From an uncultured Treponema sp. (GTDB lineage: Bacteria > Spirochaetota > Spirochaetia > Treponematales > Treponemataceae): a stretch of DNA of 64,000 nucleotides. The position numbers were made by a program, and so were the translations under genes. The notes beneath the pieces are model-generated. The model saw only the letters and a program-made list of their open reading frames with translations. It was not told where the DNA came from and ran no database searches. Numbering within the stretch: the stretch's first letter is position 1; each line of letters opens with the position of its first letter. This document shows, one piece after another, positions 35,357-44,884 of the stretch. The stretch spans positions 1 to 64,000 of the forward strand of contig CAMNDY010000004.1 of assembly GCA_946535985.1 (NCBI GenBank), in the 5' to 3' direction.

Positions 35357-38300
35357 TTAAATCCTCTTTATTGCAATTAACGTAATATCATCTGCCTGTT
35401 TATCTTCTGTAATCCAGCCATAGCGTGTAAGGTTTGGATCTTCAAGAGCACGCTGTTTTTCAAGTTCTGCCATTGATTGTTCACCACCTTCGTTGCCCGC
35501 ACCTTGAACCGGTAAACAGTATCGGTTATACAAAGTGAAATGCTCCTTAAGGAATTCATCGATGAACTTTTCAATTTCAATTTCATCATCTGCTCTGACT
35601 GTAGGGGCCTTAACCATTCTGAAAACTCTTTCTACTGCTGCAAGTGCTATGATTGTTTCATCTATAGTTCCTTTACAGGTTGAAAAATCAAATTCAAGAA
35701 CTTCGGTTTTGTTAGGATTGTCTAACTTTTCCAGAATAAACTTTTTGCGCATTGTTACGGCTTCTATGATCTGAGCAATTCTTTCTGTTCCGAACTGTTC
35801 TTTTTCATCAAGAATCTGAACATTCTTAGTTTCTTTTCCTGTTCGTGGATCTGTTCTAACATCTTCCTGTACTGTCTGTTTTACAGCCCAGTTTTCATCA
35901 CGAACAAGACGCTCAGCTTCATCAATACCGTCAGTGTAGAGATACAAAACATCTCCATGATTTAAATTGAGTTTTTCAACTTTGTAGCCACCTGCTGTCA
36001 TTTCTACAAGGTCTGTTGAAACACCACCGGCTGTAGGAGTATTAGACAAAGTGATTTCTTTAAGCTTCTTTGTAACACCGTCAAGTATGTGAATCTTATT
36101 ATCTCCTGCATTACAAACATAAAGCTCACCTGTAATTTTATTGTAAAGGCTTATATTTATTGTACTGAACTTTCCGCGGGTACCAAGATCAAAAATAAAA
36201 TCATTTACAGCAGAAACAAACTTTTTAAGGTTAATTCCCTGCTTATTAAATTTCCAGTCAGAGAAATAATAAAAATCCTTGAACTTAGTTGCAACTACAG
36301 AAACAAGAAGAGCTGCCGGTACACCATGACCGGAAATATCGCACTTAATAAATACATACCACTGGTCGTCAAGTTTTTTGTAATCGAAGTAGTCACCACT
36401 AACAGCTGAGTCTCCCTTGTAGAAGGCATACAAATCAAGTTTTTCTTCATTCAATTTAACAACCGGAAGCTTACGTCCACCCTGACCATCCATTAAAGGA
36501 ATAAAGCGTTCCTGTACAGCCTTACCGTCCAGCTGCAGGAATTCTTCATAAGCCGCAAGACCTGCAGAAAGGGTCATCTTATTTACAACATCCCCAAGGT
36601 GACCAATTTCATCCTTAGACTTAATATCAATATGCTTTTTCTCAAGCTTCTGTCTTTCGCGGACAGATTTTGTCATAAGAGAACCAACTTCTACAAGATG
36701 ACTTTCGAGTTTTTTAATTGGTTTTACAATAAGACTTGCAAGCAGCCAGGCACCAATTGCACCAAGAATAACTGCAGCCAAAGCCGAAATTGCACCGGTA
36801 ATATAAATCTTTCTAACTTCTGCCCTAAGCTGATCTACAAGTTCCTGTACAGTTACTTCCATAAGAATTGCACCGTGAACATAATTATCAGAATTTCCTG
36901 AACGATAAAGAACCGGTCTGTAGAAAAGATAATCTGTAATATCACTTTCGAGCATGTCAGAAGCAAAACCCGGATATGAAGATGAGTTTTCTGTTGCAAT
37001 AGATGTAAGAAGACTATTCAATTCGTTACGAAGCTTTGTTGTAGTATCAGAAACAACCTGTCGGCGTAAATTGCTTTCTTCATCGGTTTTAAGTGCAAGC
37101 TCGGTATTTTCCTGAGAGAACAAGGTAATCTGTTTTGAAATATCATTTGCCTTTGCAATAACCTTATCATTAAGACCATTAAAGCGTTTTAGAATTGTAA
37201 GTACATCTTCGTCTATCATGCGGGTTTCTCCGGCAACAATTCCGTACTCTCCATAATTTACAACCTTCTGGCTTATTGCAGGATCGTTCGAAGCCCATAC
37301 ATAACTAATAGAGTCGGCCGCACCATTTAAAGATACAAAACCTTCTTCTTCTGCAGCAGATGAACTTTTTGTTCCAAGAATTGTTATATATTTTACTTCG
37401 GACATTGCATCCTTTTGAGTTGGAAGAGCACCAATTTCCAGGTCGTTTTCGGTTGGGAGAAAGTTTCGAACGCCAGAAGAAAGACTTTCCATAAGAACAT
37501 CAATTCGATTATAAAGTGCCGTAACAAGAGTTTCTTCCTGAGTAGAAATCATGTTGTTTCCGTTTTGCAGCGTTACAAAAAGAACAACAATTGCAACCAG
37601 GACAATTGTAAAGCCAACGAGTTTTCCTCGCAGCGAACGCTGTTTTTCTTTTTTAGTTTTGATTTTTGATGTTGGCATAGCTTCTCCCGAAATAAGTGCT
37701 TTTATTTCCATTGATATTATTTTTTGTTCATTGTGACGCTGAACTGCATAAATAATCAGAGACTGCAAACTGATTATTATAAAGATTCCAATCAGCACAG
37801 AAATTATCATTGCAATTGTTAATGAGAATCTTACAGAGCTTGTTACAGCCTGATATTTATTTTTATGAATGTATTCCGGTTCAATTTTTACAGTACCGTT
37901 TTGAAGAATTGAAAGAATCTGACTGCTCATGTAAAGACCACGATCTGTATGAACAAGCCCTACCCTGTATTTTCCTTCATCAAGATCTGTTCCAATTTTT
38001 ACCTGCGAAATACGGGAATCTGAATTAACCTTAAATTGACCGTCTGCTGCAGTAAGGGTCATATCATAAGGAGCAAGACCATCTCTATCAATATAGATAC
38101 GCGAAATACTTCCTTCATAAGTAAAGCCTCCACCTGTAATTTCAAGCTCCGGCTCACCAAAATCATTTATTTTTTGTTTAGCCGAAGTTATAAAGGTTGA
38201 AGGACGATATTTATTTAAGAAAACAAGAATTGATCTTGAAGATCCTATATTTCCAACTTCGTCAATTGCATTTACAGTAAAGCGGTAAACACCGTTAGAT

Positions 38301-40147
38301 TGATTGTTATAATTCTTTGATTTTGTTGAAGAGGTTTTTATGTTACCCTTAAGGGCATTTTCTTTTTCAAGCATTGGATTATATTTTTGAGTAAGGGCAT
38401 CAATCTCTTTTGCAACTCTTTCTGTGCTGTAAGAAATTCTGTGGGTTTTATTTTCTACCAGTGTTTTTGGAATTGAGCCAAGATATACAAGCTCATAATT
38501 ATAACCTGATGTATCAGAATCAACTGAAGGCTTCCAGTCAAATGAAAGTGTATTGGAATATGCAAATCCATATTTATCTAAATTCGGTGCAAGGGGCTCG
38601 GGAGGCATTGGTGGAGTCAAGTCTCTGTGATAAGTAATCTTTGCACTCTGCGACCAGTTACCGGCTTTATCCTGAACACGAACCAAAAGATTATAAAAAC
38701 CATCTTCCGGTGCCTGAACATTTATAGTTTTAATATTTGAAAAATATTGGATTCTTGCAGGAGGTTCGGCGGCATTATCTTTACCCCAGGAATAGGAATA
38801 ACCGTTTATACCAGAAGAATCATCTGGAAATCCAATTTGAATATATACGTTTTTATCGCGGCTTGCTTTTCCTTCGCGGAATGAAGTTGGTGAAAGTCTT
38901 GGCGGAGAAACTGTGGTATCAGGTAAAAGTATGGAAAGATTATTTGCAGATTTAGAACTTTGCTGCCAGATAAAGCTGAGTTGTTTTTGAGCAGCGTTCT
39001 TTTTTACAATGAGAGGAGAAACAAACATATTTGAATAAGAATTTTCCAGAAGAGTAATCTGCTCCCAATCGTTTCCCTCTTTTTCGGCCATGTAGATCTG
39101 TTCAGAACCGGTACGTGTATCAAACCAAAGAGCGTAAAGTTTTCTGTTGTAATCAAATAGCATTGCGCGGTTTGAGTTTCCCCTGTCAGAAATCTTTATT
39201 GCAGATCTTAAAACAAGACCATATTTATTTATTTCTGCAGACCAGATTGCGGCAGATACAGATTCCATTCTTTCCCATACTAAGTAAGTATTGCCATCAT
39301 AAGTATATAAATATGGCCGTTGATTTTGGAAATTTGCAAAATTTCTTTTTTCATTAGAAGGAAGCGAGCTTTGATCTGTAAGAAGAGTTGGTTCTGTCCA
39401 TGTTTGTCCATCGCTTGTAAAAGTGCTGAACAATTGATAAGAAAGTCTGTTAGTTACAGTTGAAGAATAATATGCCTGGAATACAACAAGGTCTCCATCT
39501 GCAAGAGAAATCTGATAAGGGACAAAAGGATTTCTCATTTGCAGACATGGTTCAAACTGTTTAAAGTCACTCCACTTTTTGCCGTCTTTTGATTCTGCTG
39601 TATAAATATAAAAAGCATCGTTTATTGCAACAGAAGCAAAAAGTCTGAAGGAACCGTCTGCACAAGAATATACACGAGGTGCAATAAAATACTGATCACT
39701 TGAAATTTCAGTTTTTATAAAGGAACGACAATTATTGGTAGAAAGATATGCAGATACACTTTTTTTGTCAGAAAGCACTGTTACAAGTACAGAATCATTT
39801 GTTGCAGTACCGCTCTTACCAGCTGTTACCGAAAAGATATCCGGAACTTCGCCAGAAAATCTAAAAGGACCTGCAAACCTAAGATTATCAAAATAAGAAG
39901 TATTATTTGTGTAAACACGGCATGAAAGCCAGATTTGATTTTTTGAAGAATCAATTTCCTGCCAGAAAACATAAGATGCGTCTTCTTTGTTAATTACAAG
40001 AGGAAATCGGGAATCGCCGGAAGTTATTACCTTTGGATTTTCCCAATAATATTTTTCTGCAGAAAAAATTGAAAAGGTAAAAGCAATAAAGCAAAGCAAA
40101 AGTAAAGAGGATTTTTTTAATGTCGATTTTCTTAAAAAATTAAACAT
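35357..40147 (-). CDS. Giant membrane sensor with SpoIIE-type (PP2C) phosphatase domain
   Basis: A 1596-residue protein. A signal/anchor (about 1-29) is followed by a sialidase-like beta-propeller (about 30-420) and Ig/fibronectin-like domains (about 430-760). Membrane segments lie near 775-800, 841-863 and 1115-1140, the last two bracketing an extracytoplasmic sensor region; a HAMP linker is near 1143-1200. The C-terminal PP2C domain has SGDYFD near 1255, DISGHGVPAALL near 1275 and YTDGIDEAE near 1405, the metal-binding Asp set. It probably dephosphorylates an anti-sigma-factor antagonist in response to an external signal; no partner gene lies nearby. Confidence 0.88.
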   Translation of the reverse strand: MFNFLRKSTLKKSSLLLLCFIAFTFSIFSAEKYYWENPKVITSGDSRFPLVINKEDASYVFWQEIDSSKNQIWLSCRVYTNNTSYFDNLRFAGPFRFSGEVPDIFSVTAGKSGTATNDSVLVTVLSDKKSVSAYLSTNNCRSFIKTEISSDQYFIAPRVYSCADGSFRLFASVAINDAFYIYTAESKDGKKWSDFKQFEPCLQMRNPFVPYQISLADGDLVVFQAYYSSTVTNRLSYQLFSTFTSDGQTWTEPTLLTDQSSLPSNEKRNFANFQNQRPYLYTYDGNTYLVWERMESVSAAIWSAEINKYGLVLRSAIKISDRGNSNRAMLFDYNRKLYALWFDTRTGSEQIYMAEKEGNDWEQITLLENSYSNMFVSPLIVKKNAAQKQLSFIWQQSSKSANNLSILLPDTTVSPPRLSPTSFREGKASRDKNVYIQIGFPDDSSGINGYSYSWGKDNAAEPPARIQYFSNIKTINVQAPEDGFYNLLVRVQDKAGNWSQSAKITYHRDLTPPMPPEPLAPNLDKYGFAYSNTLSFDWKPSVDSDTSGYNYELVYLGSIPKTLVENKTHRISYSTERVAKEIDALTQKYNPMLEKENALKGNIKTSSTKSKNYNNQSNGVYRFTVNAIDEVGNIGSSRSILVFLNKYRPSTFITSAKQKINDFGEPELEITGGGFTYEGSISRIYIDRDGLAPYDMTLTAADGQFKVNSDSRISQVKIGTDLDEGKYRVGLVHTDRGLYMSSQILSILQNGTVKIEPEYIHKNKYQAVTSSVRFSLTIAMIISVLIGIFIIISLQSLIIYAVQRHNEQKIISMEIKALISGEAMPTSKIKTKKEKQRSLRGKLVGFTIVLVAIVVLFVTLQNGNNMISTQEETLVTALYNRIDVLMESLSSGVRNFLPTENDLEIGALPTQKDAMSEVKYITILGTKSSSAAEEEGFVSLNGAADSISYVWASNDPAISQKVVNYGEYGIVAGETRMIDEDVLTILKRFNGLNDKVIAKANDISKQITLFSQENTELALKTDEESNLRRQVVSDTTTKLRNELNSLLTSIATENSSSYPGFASDMLESDITDYLFYRPVLYRSGNSDNYVHGAILMEVTVQELVDQLRAEVRKIYITGAISALAAVILGAIGAWLLASLIVKPIKKLESHLVEVGSLMTKSVRERQKLEKKHIDIKSKDEIGHLGDVVNKMTLSAGLAAYEEFLQLDGKAVQERFIPLMDGQGGRKLPVVKLNEEKLDLYAFYKGDSAVSGDYFDYKKLDDQWYVFIKCDISGHGVPAALLVSVVATKFKDFYYFSDWKFNKQGINLKKFVSAVNDFIFDLGTRGKFSTINISLYNKITGELYVCNAGDNKIHILDGVTKKLKEITLSNTPTAGGVSTDLVEMTAGGYKVEKLNLNHGDVLYLYTDGIDEAERLVRDENWAVKQTVQEDVRTDPRTGKETKNVQILDEKEQFGTERIAQIIEAVTMRKKFILEKLDNPNKTEVLEFDFSTCKGTIDETIIALAAVERVFRMVKAPTVRADDEIEIEKFIDEFLKEHFTLYNRYCLPVQGAGNEGGEQSMAELEKQRALEDPNLTRYGWITEDKQADDITLIAIKRI

Positions 40148-40157
40148 CTTTTTTATT

Positions 40158-40180
40158 GCCCTTCGACTAGCTCAGGGACC
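40158..40180 (+). repeat. REP-like motif before the phosphatase gene
   Basis: GCCCTTCGACTAGCTCAGGG then ACC differs from the copy at 805-827 by one position in the centre. It lies in the 53-base gap between the TPR protein gene and the phosphatase gene, just upstream of the latter's start. Confidence 0.8.
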
Positions 40181-40200
40181 ACCCACACAAGAATTATACA

Positions 40201-43200
40201 CTACAACTGAGATTTAATCTTGTTGTTTAAGTCCTCCACTTCTTTGATTTTTATATTATTAGGATTATTATTCAAAAGTCTGAGCATGTAGGTATTGGCA
40301 TCATCAATGTTACCAGTCTGGTATGCCTTTTTAGCCTGGGTTAAAAGATTCTGGTCGCTGCTTGAAAGAACAATAATTGTACTGCTACCAATCTTAAGAG
40401 AAATGCGGTCCTTCAAGGCTTCTGCACTTCTATTATTTGGATTAATTCTAAGAGCCTCGTTTACAGTTTCAAGTGCCTGATTAAGTTTTGCAGTATTTGA
40501 ACCCGCACTATTAAACTGATTTTGAGCCTGAGTAGTAAGTCTTGTTGAACGTGCCTGGGCACTATTATCTACAGGACGCTGTCTCATTCCAATTTCAATT
40601 TCAAGATTGTAGATTGCTTCTTTTAATCCCTTGTAATCCGGTTCCAGGTTGTAATAATCTGTAAGTGTGTTATAAACCTGGGCCATTGTATCTTTCTTTT
40701 TACTTTGAGCAATTGCAGATTTTACCTTTTGGGCAAATTCTTCTTCAAACTTTACAGGATCATGAAGGCGGTCAATTTTAAGAAGAAGCAGAGATGCCTC
40801 GTTATTAAGAGGATAAACTGCTTTAATTTTGTTCAGATTTTCTTCTGCATTAGAAAGTGCTTCATCAGCGCCGTTAGAATCACCTTTTTTAAGAAGAGCT
40901 TCTCCTTCGTCGTAATACTGATAAGCAATACTCAAAAGCTGAGACATTTCGGAATACAAAGGATCAGAAGGAATAAGGATTCTACCGGTTTTCATAGAGA
41001 CGGCTGTATTAACAAGCTCAAGGAAACTTTCAAATTCGGGGTTCTTTTCTGTATGGGTTTCGGCCCATTTATTTATAGCTGCATTTATCAAAGCTTCAGA
41101 ATCTTCATAGCGGTCGTAGTTCAAAGCATCACGAGCCTGTGTATAAAGCTGACGCGATTCTTTTACAACAAGCTCGTTCTTGGCATCCATAATCTGAGTA
41201 CTTAAAGCTGCTACAATCCTGTCAACTTCATTTCTAAGCTCTTCATTATCTGCAACAGCAAGAGATTCTGAATATTTTTCACTGGCTTCAAGAAGAAGCT
41301 TTTCTGCATTGTTAAGATTTCCACGGGCAAGAGCGTCGCGGGATTCTTCAATAATCGAAGCAGCATAGTTTTTAGAATAAGCAGCCTCATCAAGCTTTAC
41401 ATTTTCTTCTGCCAAAAGTTGAGAAGACTGCATTCGGTTTAATTCAAGTTCTGACTTTCTTGCCTGCATATAATCAATACTTGACTTTACAACTTCAACC
41501 AGATCTTCATTTTGCAGCCAGTCCTCATGGGCATTTAAGTTATCATTAAGAGATTTTTGTTTTTCTTCAATATCTTCAATGTAAACTGTCGATTTGTTTC
41601 TAGAGTATTCATACATTTTTACAGAAAGCTCAGGATATCTGTAAACAGGATTTTTTTGAGAGCCGGCATTTTTTGCATAATCCAATAAGCCGCTGCCGTC
41701 TTTAGCTTGAGTAATCGATTTGTACTTTGCAGAATCAATCGGTTCATCAAAACCGGAACTATATGCAGCAGCAAAATATTTATAGTCGTTTGAATCAGAA
41801 ACATATCGGTCAGAATCTGCGCGGTAACTGTCTGTAATAATTGTCCATGAATCTGTCATCGAAGCTGCAGATCTTTCAAAAAGTTTATCAAGATATTTAT
41901 TATAAAGCTCTGTATGAACAGCCCATTGAGATTTATCAGGCAAAGAAAGATAAGCACTTCCCCATTCAAATGATGAAGGCATAAGACTTGATTTTGAACC
42001 CAGGATTGTTGTCATTCGGAATACAGAATCGAACAAAGGCCTGATATCTGTATTAGTCTGGGCTAACAAAGTTTTCTGAATATCTTGTTCTTTCTGGAAA
42101 TCCTGACTTTTATTAAGAAGTTCAATTGTAAGGTCACAAAGAGCAGGTTCATAATTAAGAAGAATATCATATTTTGAACTTTCGGTATTTGTAATAAGAT
42201 TCGAAATATCACCCTGTAAAAGAGAATAAAGTCCGTTTGTGTTTTGTCCAAGCTTTGTAAATTCTTCAAGAGGCAGAACAAAAGCAGACTTGTTAGTCAG
42301 ACTAACATAATCAATCGAAGCTTCAAGAATTTCGGCCGGCAGCAAAGACAAGTATTGATTTTCATGCTGCTTTTCAATATCCAGAATTGCAGTTTTTATA
42401 GTCTCTATATTCTTTGTAAACTTACAGTCTATGGCACCAAGAATACCGGAATATTTTGGAGACTGCACTCCCAGAATAAAACGCTGGATAAAAGGCAGAT
42501 AAGAAGCGTCTGTAATTTCATTATCTAAGTCTTTTTGAATTTCATATAAATCCTTTATTTTCTCACCACAGCCATAAACTTCATTTCTAATTTCAATATA
42601 TCTTTTGCAGACACTTTCAAACTGAGGATACAGAGCTGCCGCTTCTACATAATTGTCATTGTTTATAGCCCGCAGATACTGAGCAGAAATATTATCAAAA
42701 TCTCTTTGTAAAACAGGATCTTCAAAACGAGCAACAGCCGCATTTAAAGCACTTATAATTTCTTCTGCATTTTGAATCATCTGAGTATTTTCGTTTTCAA
42801 AGGAATCGTAATATTCGTCCTTATAAATATCAAAGCCTTCGCTTATTACCTGTGAAATTGCAGTAAAGTATTCTCCCTTTTCAGAAAGTTCTGCAGACTC
42901 ATTAAGAATTTTATCAAAAAGAAAGGCATAATACTTAAAAAGGTGCATCTCTTCAAGCATATCAATCATTCTCTTAATTTCTGCAGGCGGATTTTTTTCA
43001 ATACTGCGCATCTGAAGAATAATTTTAGCCGGAGTCTCGTGGTCTTCGGGATCTTCGGTACTCGACTTTATTGCTTTTTCTGCCAGGATAGAATACTGCT
43101 TACGGCGATTCATAATGATTTTTATAAGACGCTGAGCATTATCAAAATAATCAGGCCTTTTTTCAATGTAAATGTTAAGCTGTTTTAAAGCTTCTGTATA

Positions 43201-43365
43201 ATCAGTTCGGCGGATAAGTCTTTCAATTTCAAACAATGACATTACCTGCCCGTTATCATCATCATGCTCAATTTCTTCAACAGTTTGAGCAAAAAGAGGC
43301 ATAACAGCGTACAGCATCATGAGAAAAATTACTAAAATTTGAAAAAGCAGACTCTTCCTTTTCAT
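40201..43365 (-). CDS. Large periplasmic helical/TPR protein
   Basis: A 1054-residue protein with an N-terminal signal sequence (MKRKSLLFQILVIFLMMLYA, cleavage near residue 26) and an otherwise almost wholly helical, charged sequence. Degenerate TPR units are visible, notably the AREALARGNLNNAEKLL-type segments around residue 690 and the C-terminal LNQALETVNEALRINPNNRS near 965. No enzyme domain is seen. It directly precedes the SpoIIE-type phosphatase and is divergent from the UPF0164 gene, suggesting an envelope scaffold partner of one of them. Function unknown. Confidence 0.8.
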   Translation of the reverse strand: MKRKSLLFQILVIFLMMLYAVMPLFAQTVEEIEHDDDNGQVMSLFEIERLIRRTDYTEALKQLNIYIEKRPDYFDNAQRLIKIIMNRRKQYSILAEKAIKSSTEDPEDHETPAKIILQMRSIEKNPPAEIKRMIDMLEEMHLFKYYAFLFDKILNESAELSEKGEYFTAISQVISEGFDIYKDEYYDSFENENTQMIQNAEEIISALNAAVARFEDPVLQRDFDNISAQYLRAINNDNYVEAAALYPQFESVCKRYIEIRNEVYGCGEKIKDLYEIQKDLDNEITDASYLPFIQRFILGVQSPKYSGILGAIDCKFTKNIETIKTAILDIEKQHENQYLSLLPAEILEASIDYVSLTNKSAFVLPLEEFTKLGQNTNGLYSLLQGDISNLITNTESSKYDILLNYEPALCDLTIELLNKSQDFQKEQDIQKTLLAQTNTDIRPLFDSVFRMTTILGSKSSLMPSSFEWGSAYLSLPDKSQWAVHTELYNKYLDKLFERSAASMTDSWTIITDSYRADSDRYVSDSNDYKYFAAAYSSGFDEPIDSAKYKSITQAKDGSGLLDYAKNAGSQKNPVYRYPELSVKMYEYSRNKSTVYIEDIEEKQKSLNDNLNAHEDWLQNEDLVEVVKSSIDYMQARKSELELNRMQSSQLLAEENVKLDEAAYSKNYAASIIEESRDALARGNLNNAEKLLLEASEKYSESLAVADNEELRNEVDRIVAALSTQIMDAKNELVVKESRQLYTQARDALNYDRYEDSEALINAAINKWAETHTEKNPEFESFLELVNTAVSMKTGRILIPSDPLYSEMSQLLSIAYQYYDEGEALLKKGDSNGADEALSNAEENLNKIKAVYPLNNEASLLLLKIDRLHDPVKFEEEFAQKVKSAIAQSKKKDTMAQVYNTLTDYYNLEPDYKGLKEAIYNLEIEIGMRQRPVDNSAQARSTRLTTQAQNQFNSAGSNTAKLNQALETVNEALRINPNNRSAEALKDRISLKIGSSTIIVLSSSDQNLLTQAKKAYQTGNIDDANTYMLRLLNNNPNNIKIKEVEDLNNKIKSQL

Positions 43366-43381
43366 CTTATTTTTCTATTTT

Positions 43382-43447
43382 ATTATACTATATTTTCGGT
43401 ATTTAACCCTATATCTAGGAGAAAAAAAACCGATAATATAGTATAAT
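43382..43447. promoter_or_regulatory. Mirror-image divergent promoter region
   Basis: ATTATACTATATTTTCGGT (43382-43400) and ACCGATAATATAGTATAAT (43429-43447) are inverted copies with one mismatch in 19. Each copy ends in TATAAT facing its own gene: the TPR protein gene leftwards and the UPF0164 gene rightwards. No convincing -35 box exists on either side, so a shared regulator or another sigma factor may be needed. Confidence 0.65.
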
Positions 43448-43466
43448 TTTTTGGGATTTGTGCAGA

Positions 43467-44777
43467 ATGAAAAACTTCTCAAAAACAGTTTTTACAAGTA
43501 TAGCATTTCTCTTTTTTATTAATTCTTTTTCATTATTTGCACTTGATTATGAAGATCTTACAGACACACTTACAGACCTTGGATATTTTAGCGGCAATAA
43601 AGATGAAGGTGCTACTTCCTTTCGTTCCCTTTTAATCCCGGTTGGAGGTCGCCCTGAAAGTCTTGGTTCTGCATATACAGGACTTTGCGATGATGCGGGT
43701 TATATAAATTTTAATTCTGCTGCAAGTTGTATTATTAACGATACTCAAGCCTGCGCTTTTCATAATTCCTGGATTGCCGATTCAAAGATGGATACCCTTG
43801 TTTATACAACCCGAATCGATAATGTTGGAATTGGATTTCAGGCAGGATGTTTATATTTACCCTTCTCGGAATATAATATTTTTGGAGAGCGTGTAAATGC
43901 AAGTTATTATTCAGAAACTAATGTTGCGGCCAATATTTCATATAACTTTCTGGCAGGATATGATTTTAAAGGACTTGCCCTTGGAGCTACAATAAAATCG
44001 GCATTTCGTTCTGTCCCTGATTATACAGATAATGATACAGATGCAATTATCAGACTTTCCGGTTTAGAACAGTCAGGATTTGCAATTATGGCAGATCTTG
44101 GAATGATGATGCAGTTTAATTTCTTAAAATTCTTTGCATCCCGCACTCCAAATGTTAGAATCGGCCTTTCTGCCCAGAATCTTGGAGTTGCTTTAACAGG
44201 TTTTGGAGGTAAATCAGGTATTAAACTGGATGATCCTCTGCCAACTTTCTTTGCTGCAGGTATGTCCTGCCAATTTTTGCCGATTATAACTGCTACTTTT
44301 GATATAAAACAACCCGTGAATCTCTTTAATATGACTGAATATCAGATGTTTTCCTTTAGCGCAGGGGTGATTCTTGCCTTTACAAAGCAGTTTAACCTTT
44401 TAATGGGCGCAGAAATCAAAGGAGGAAACCCAAGATTCTCTGTTGGTTCAGAACTTCAGTTTACAAATGCCAGATTAAACTTTAATTATACACTTGATTT
44501 AACTTCTTCATTCAATCCTATAAACCGTATAAGTGTTTCTGCAAAAATCCTTTTGGGAGACAGAGGTCGTGCAGAACGCCAGGCAATGATTGATAAACTT
44601 TATTCAAAAGGTCTTGAATATTACGCAAATTCCGAATGGGAAAAAGCTATAGAAGAATGGCAGGCAATTCTTATTTTAAATAAAAGATATGATCCTGCAA
44701 TTTTGGGTATTGAAAGTGCGAGGTCCCAGATTGAAATGTACCAGCGGGTGCGCGAATCTATGTTCTTTGAGGAATAA
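43467..44777 (+). CDS. UPF0164-family outer-membrane protein
   Basis: A treponemal protein family proposed to be FadL-like outer-membrane beta-barrels. After a signal peptide (about residues 1-26, ending SLFA) comes the family segment LLIPVGGRPESLGSAYTG near residue 52 and SAASCIINDTQACAFH near residue 85. Alternating hydrophobic strands follow, rich in Gly and aromatic residues. The last 60 residues form a TPR-like helical tail (YANSEWEKAIEEWQAIL). ATG 43467 is chosen over an upstream TTG. The C-terminal codons carry one arm of palindromic element D2. The substrate is unknown. Confidence 0.86.
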   Translation: MKNFSKTVFTSIAFLFFINSFSLFALDYEDLTDTLTDLGYFSGNKDEGATSFRSLLIPVGGRPESLGSAYTGLCDDAGYINFNSAASCIINDTQACAFHNSWIADSKMDTLVYTTRIDNVGIGFQAGCLYLPFSEYNIFGERVNASYYSETNVAANISYNFLAGYDFKGLALGATIKSAFRSVPDYTDNDTDAIIRLSGLEQSGFAIMADLGMMMQFNFLKFFASRTPNVRIGLSAQNLGVALTGFGGKSGIKLDDPLPTFFAAGMSCQFLPIITATFDIKQPVNLFNMTEYQMFSFSAGVILAFTKQFNLLMGAEIKGGNPRFSVGSELQFTNARLNFNYTLDLTSSFNPINRISVSAKILLGDRGRAERQAMIDKLYSKGLEYYANSEWEKAIEEWQAILILNKRYDPAILGIESARSQIEMYQRVRESMFFEE

Positions 44778-44865
44778 ATTCATGCTGCGCACCCGAGAGT
44801 TTTTACTTGCTCGCGAAGGCTCGCATTTTTGCCTTGCAAAAACCGTAAAAACTCTACCTACTGGT
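44745..44865. repeat. Palindromic element D2 at the end of the UPF0164 gene
   Basis: CGGGTGCGC (44745-44753, within the last codons) pairs with GCGCACCCG (44787-44795) after the stop. AGAGTTTTTAC (44796-44806) then pairs with GTAAAAACTCT (44845-44855), enclosing a core with GCATTTTTGC that closely matches element D1. ACCAG (44740) and CTGGT (44861-44865) can extend it. It lies between convergent genes. Confidence 0.75.
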
Positions 44866-44884
44866 CTTTTCTGATAAGAATCCA

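Noticed and set aside
35377-39357. Plus-strand open frames opposite the phosphatase gene
   Set aside because: They are antisense to a clear multi-domain protein and show no domain, signal or ribosome-binding site of their own.
43401-43430. Sigma-28 promoter for the UPF0164 gene
   Set aside because: CCGATAA is present but no TAAA-type -35 is at the proper spacing.
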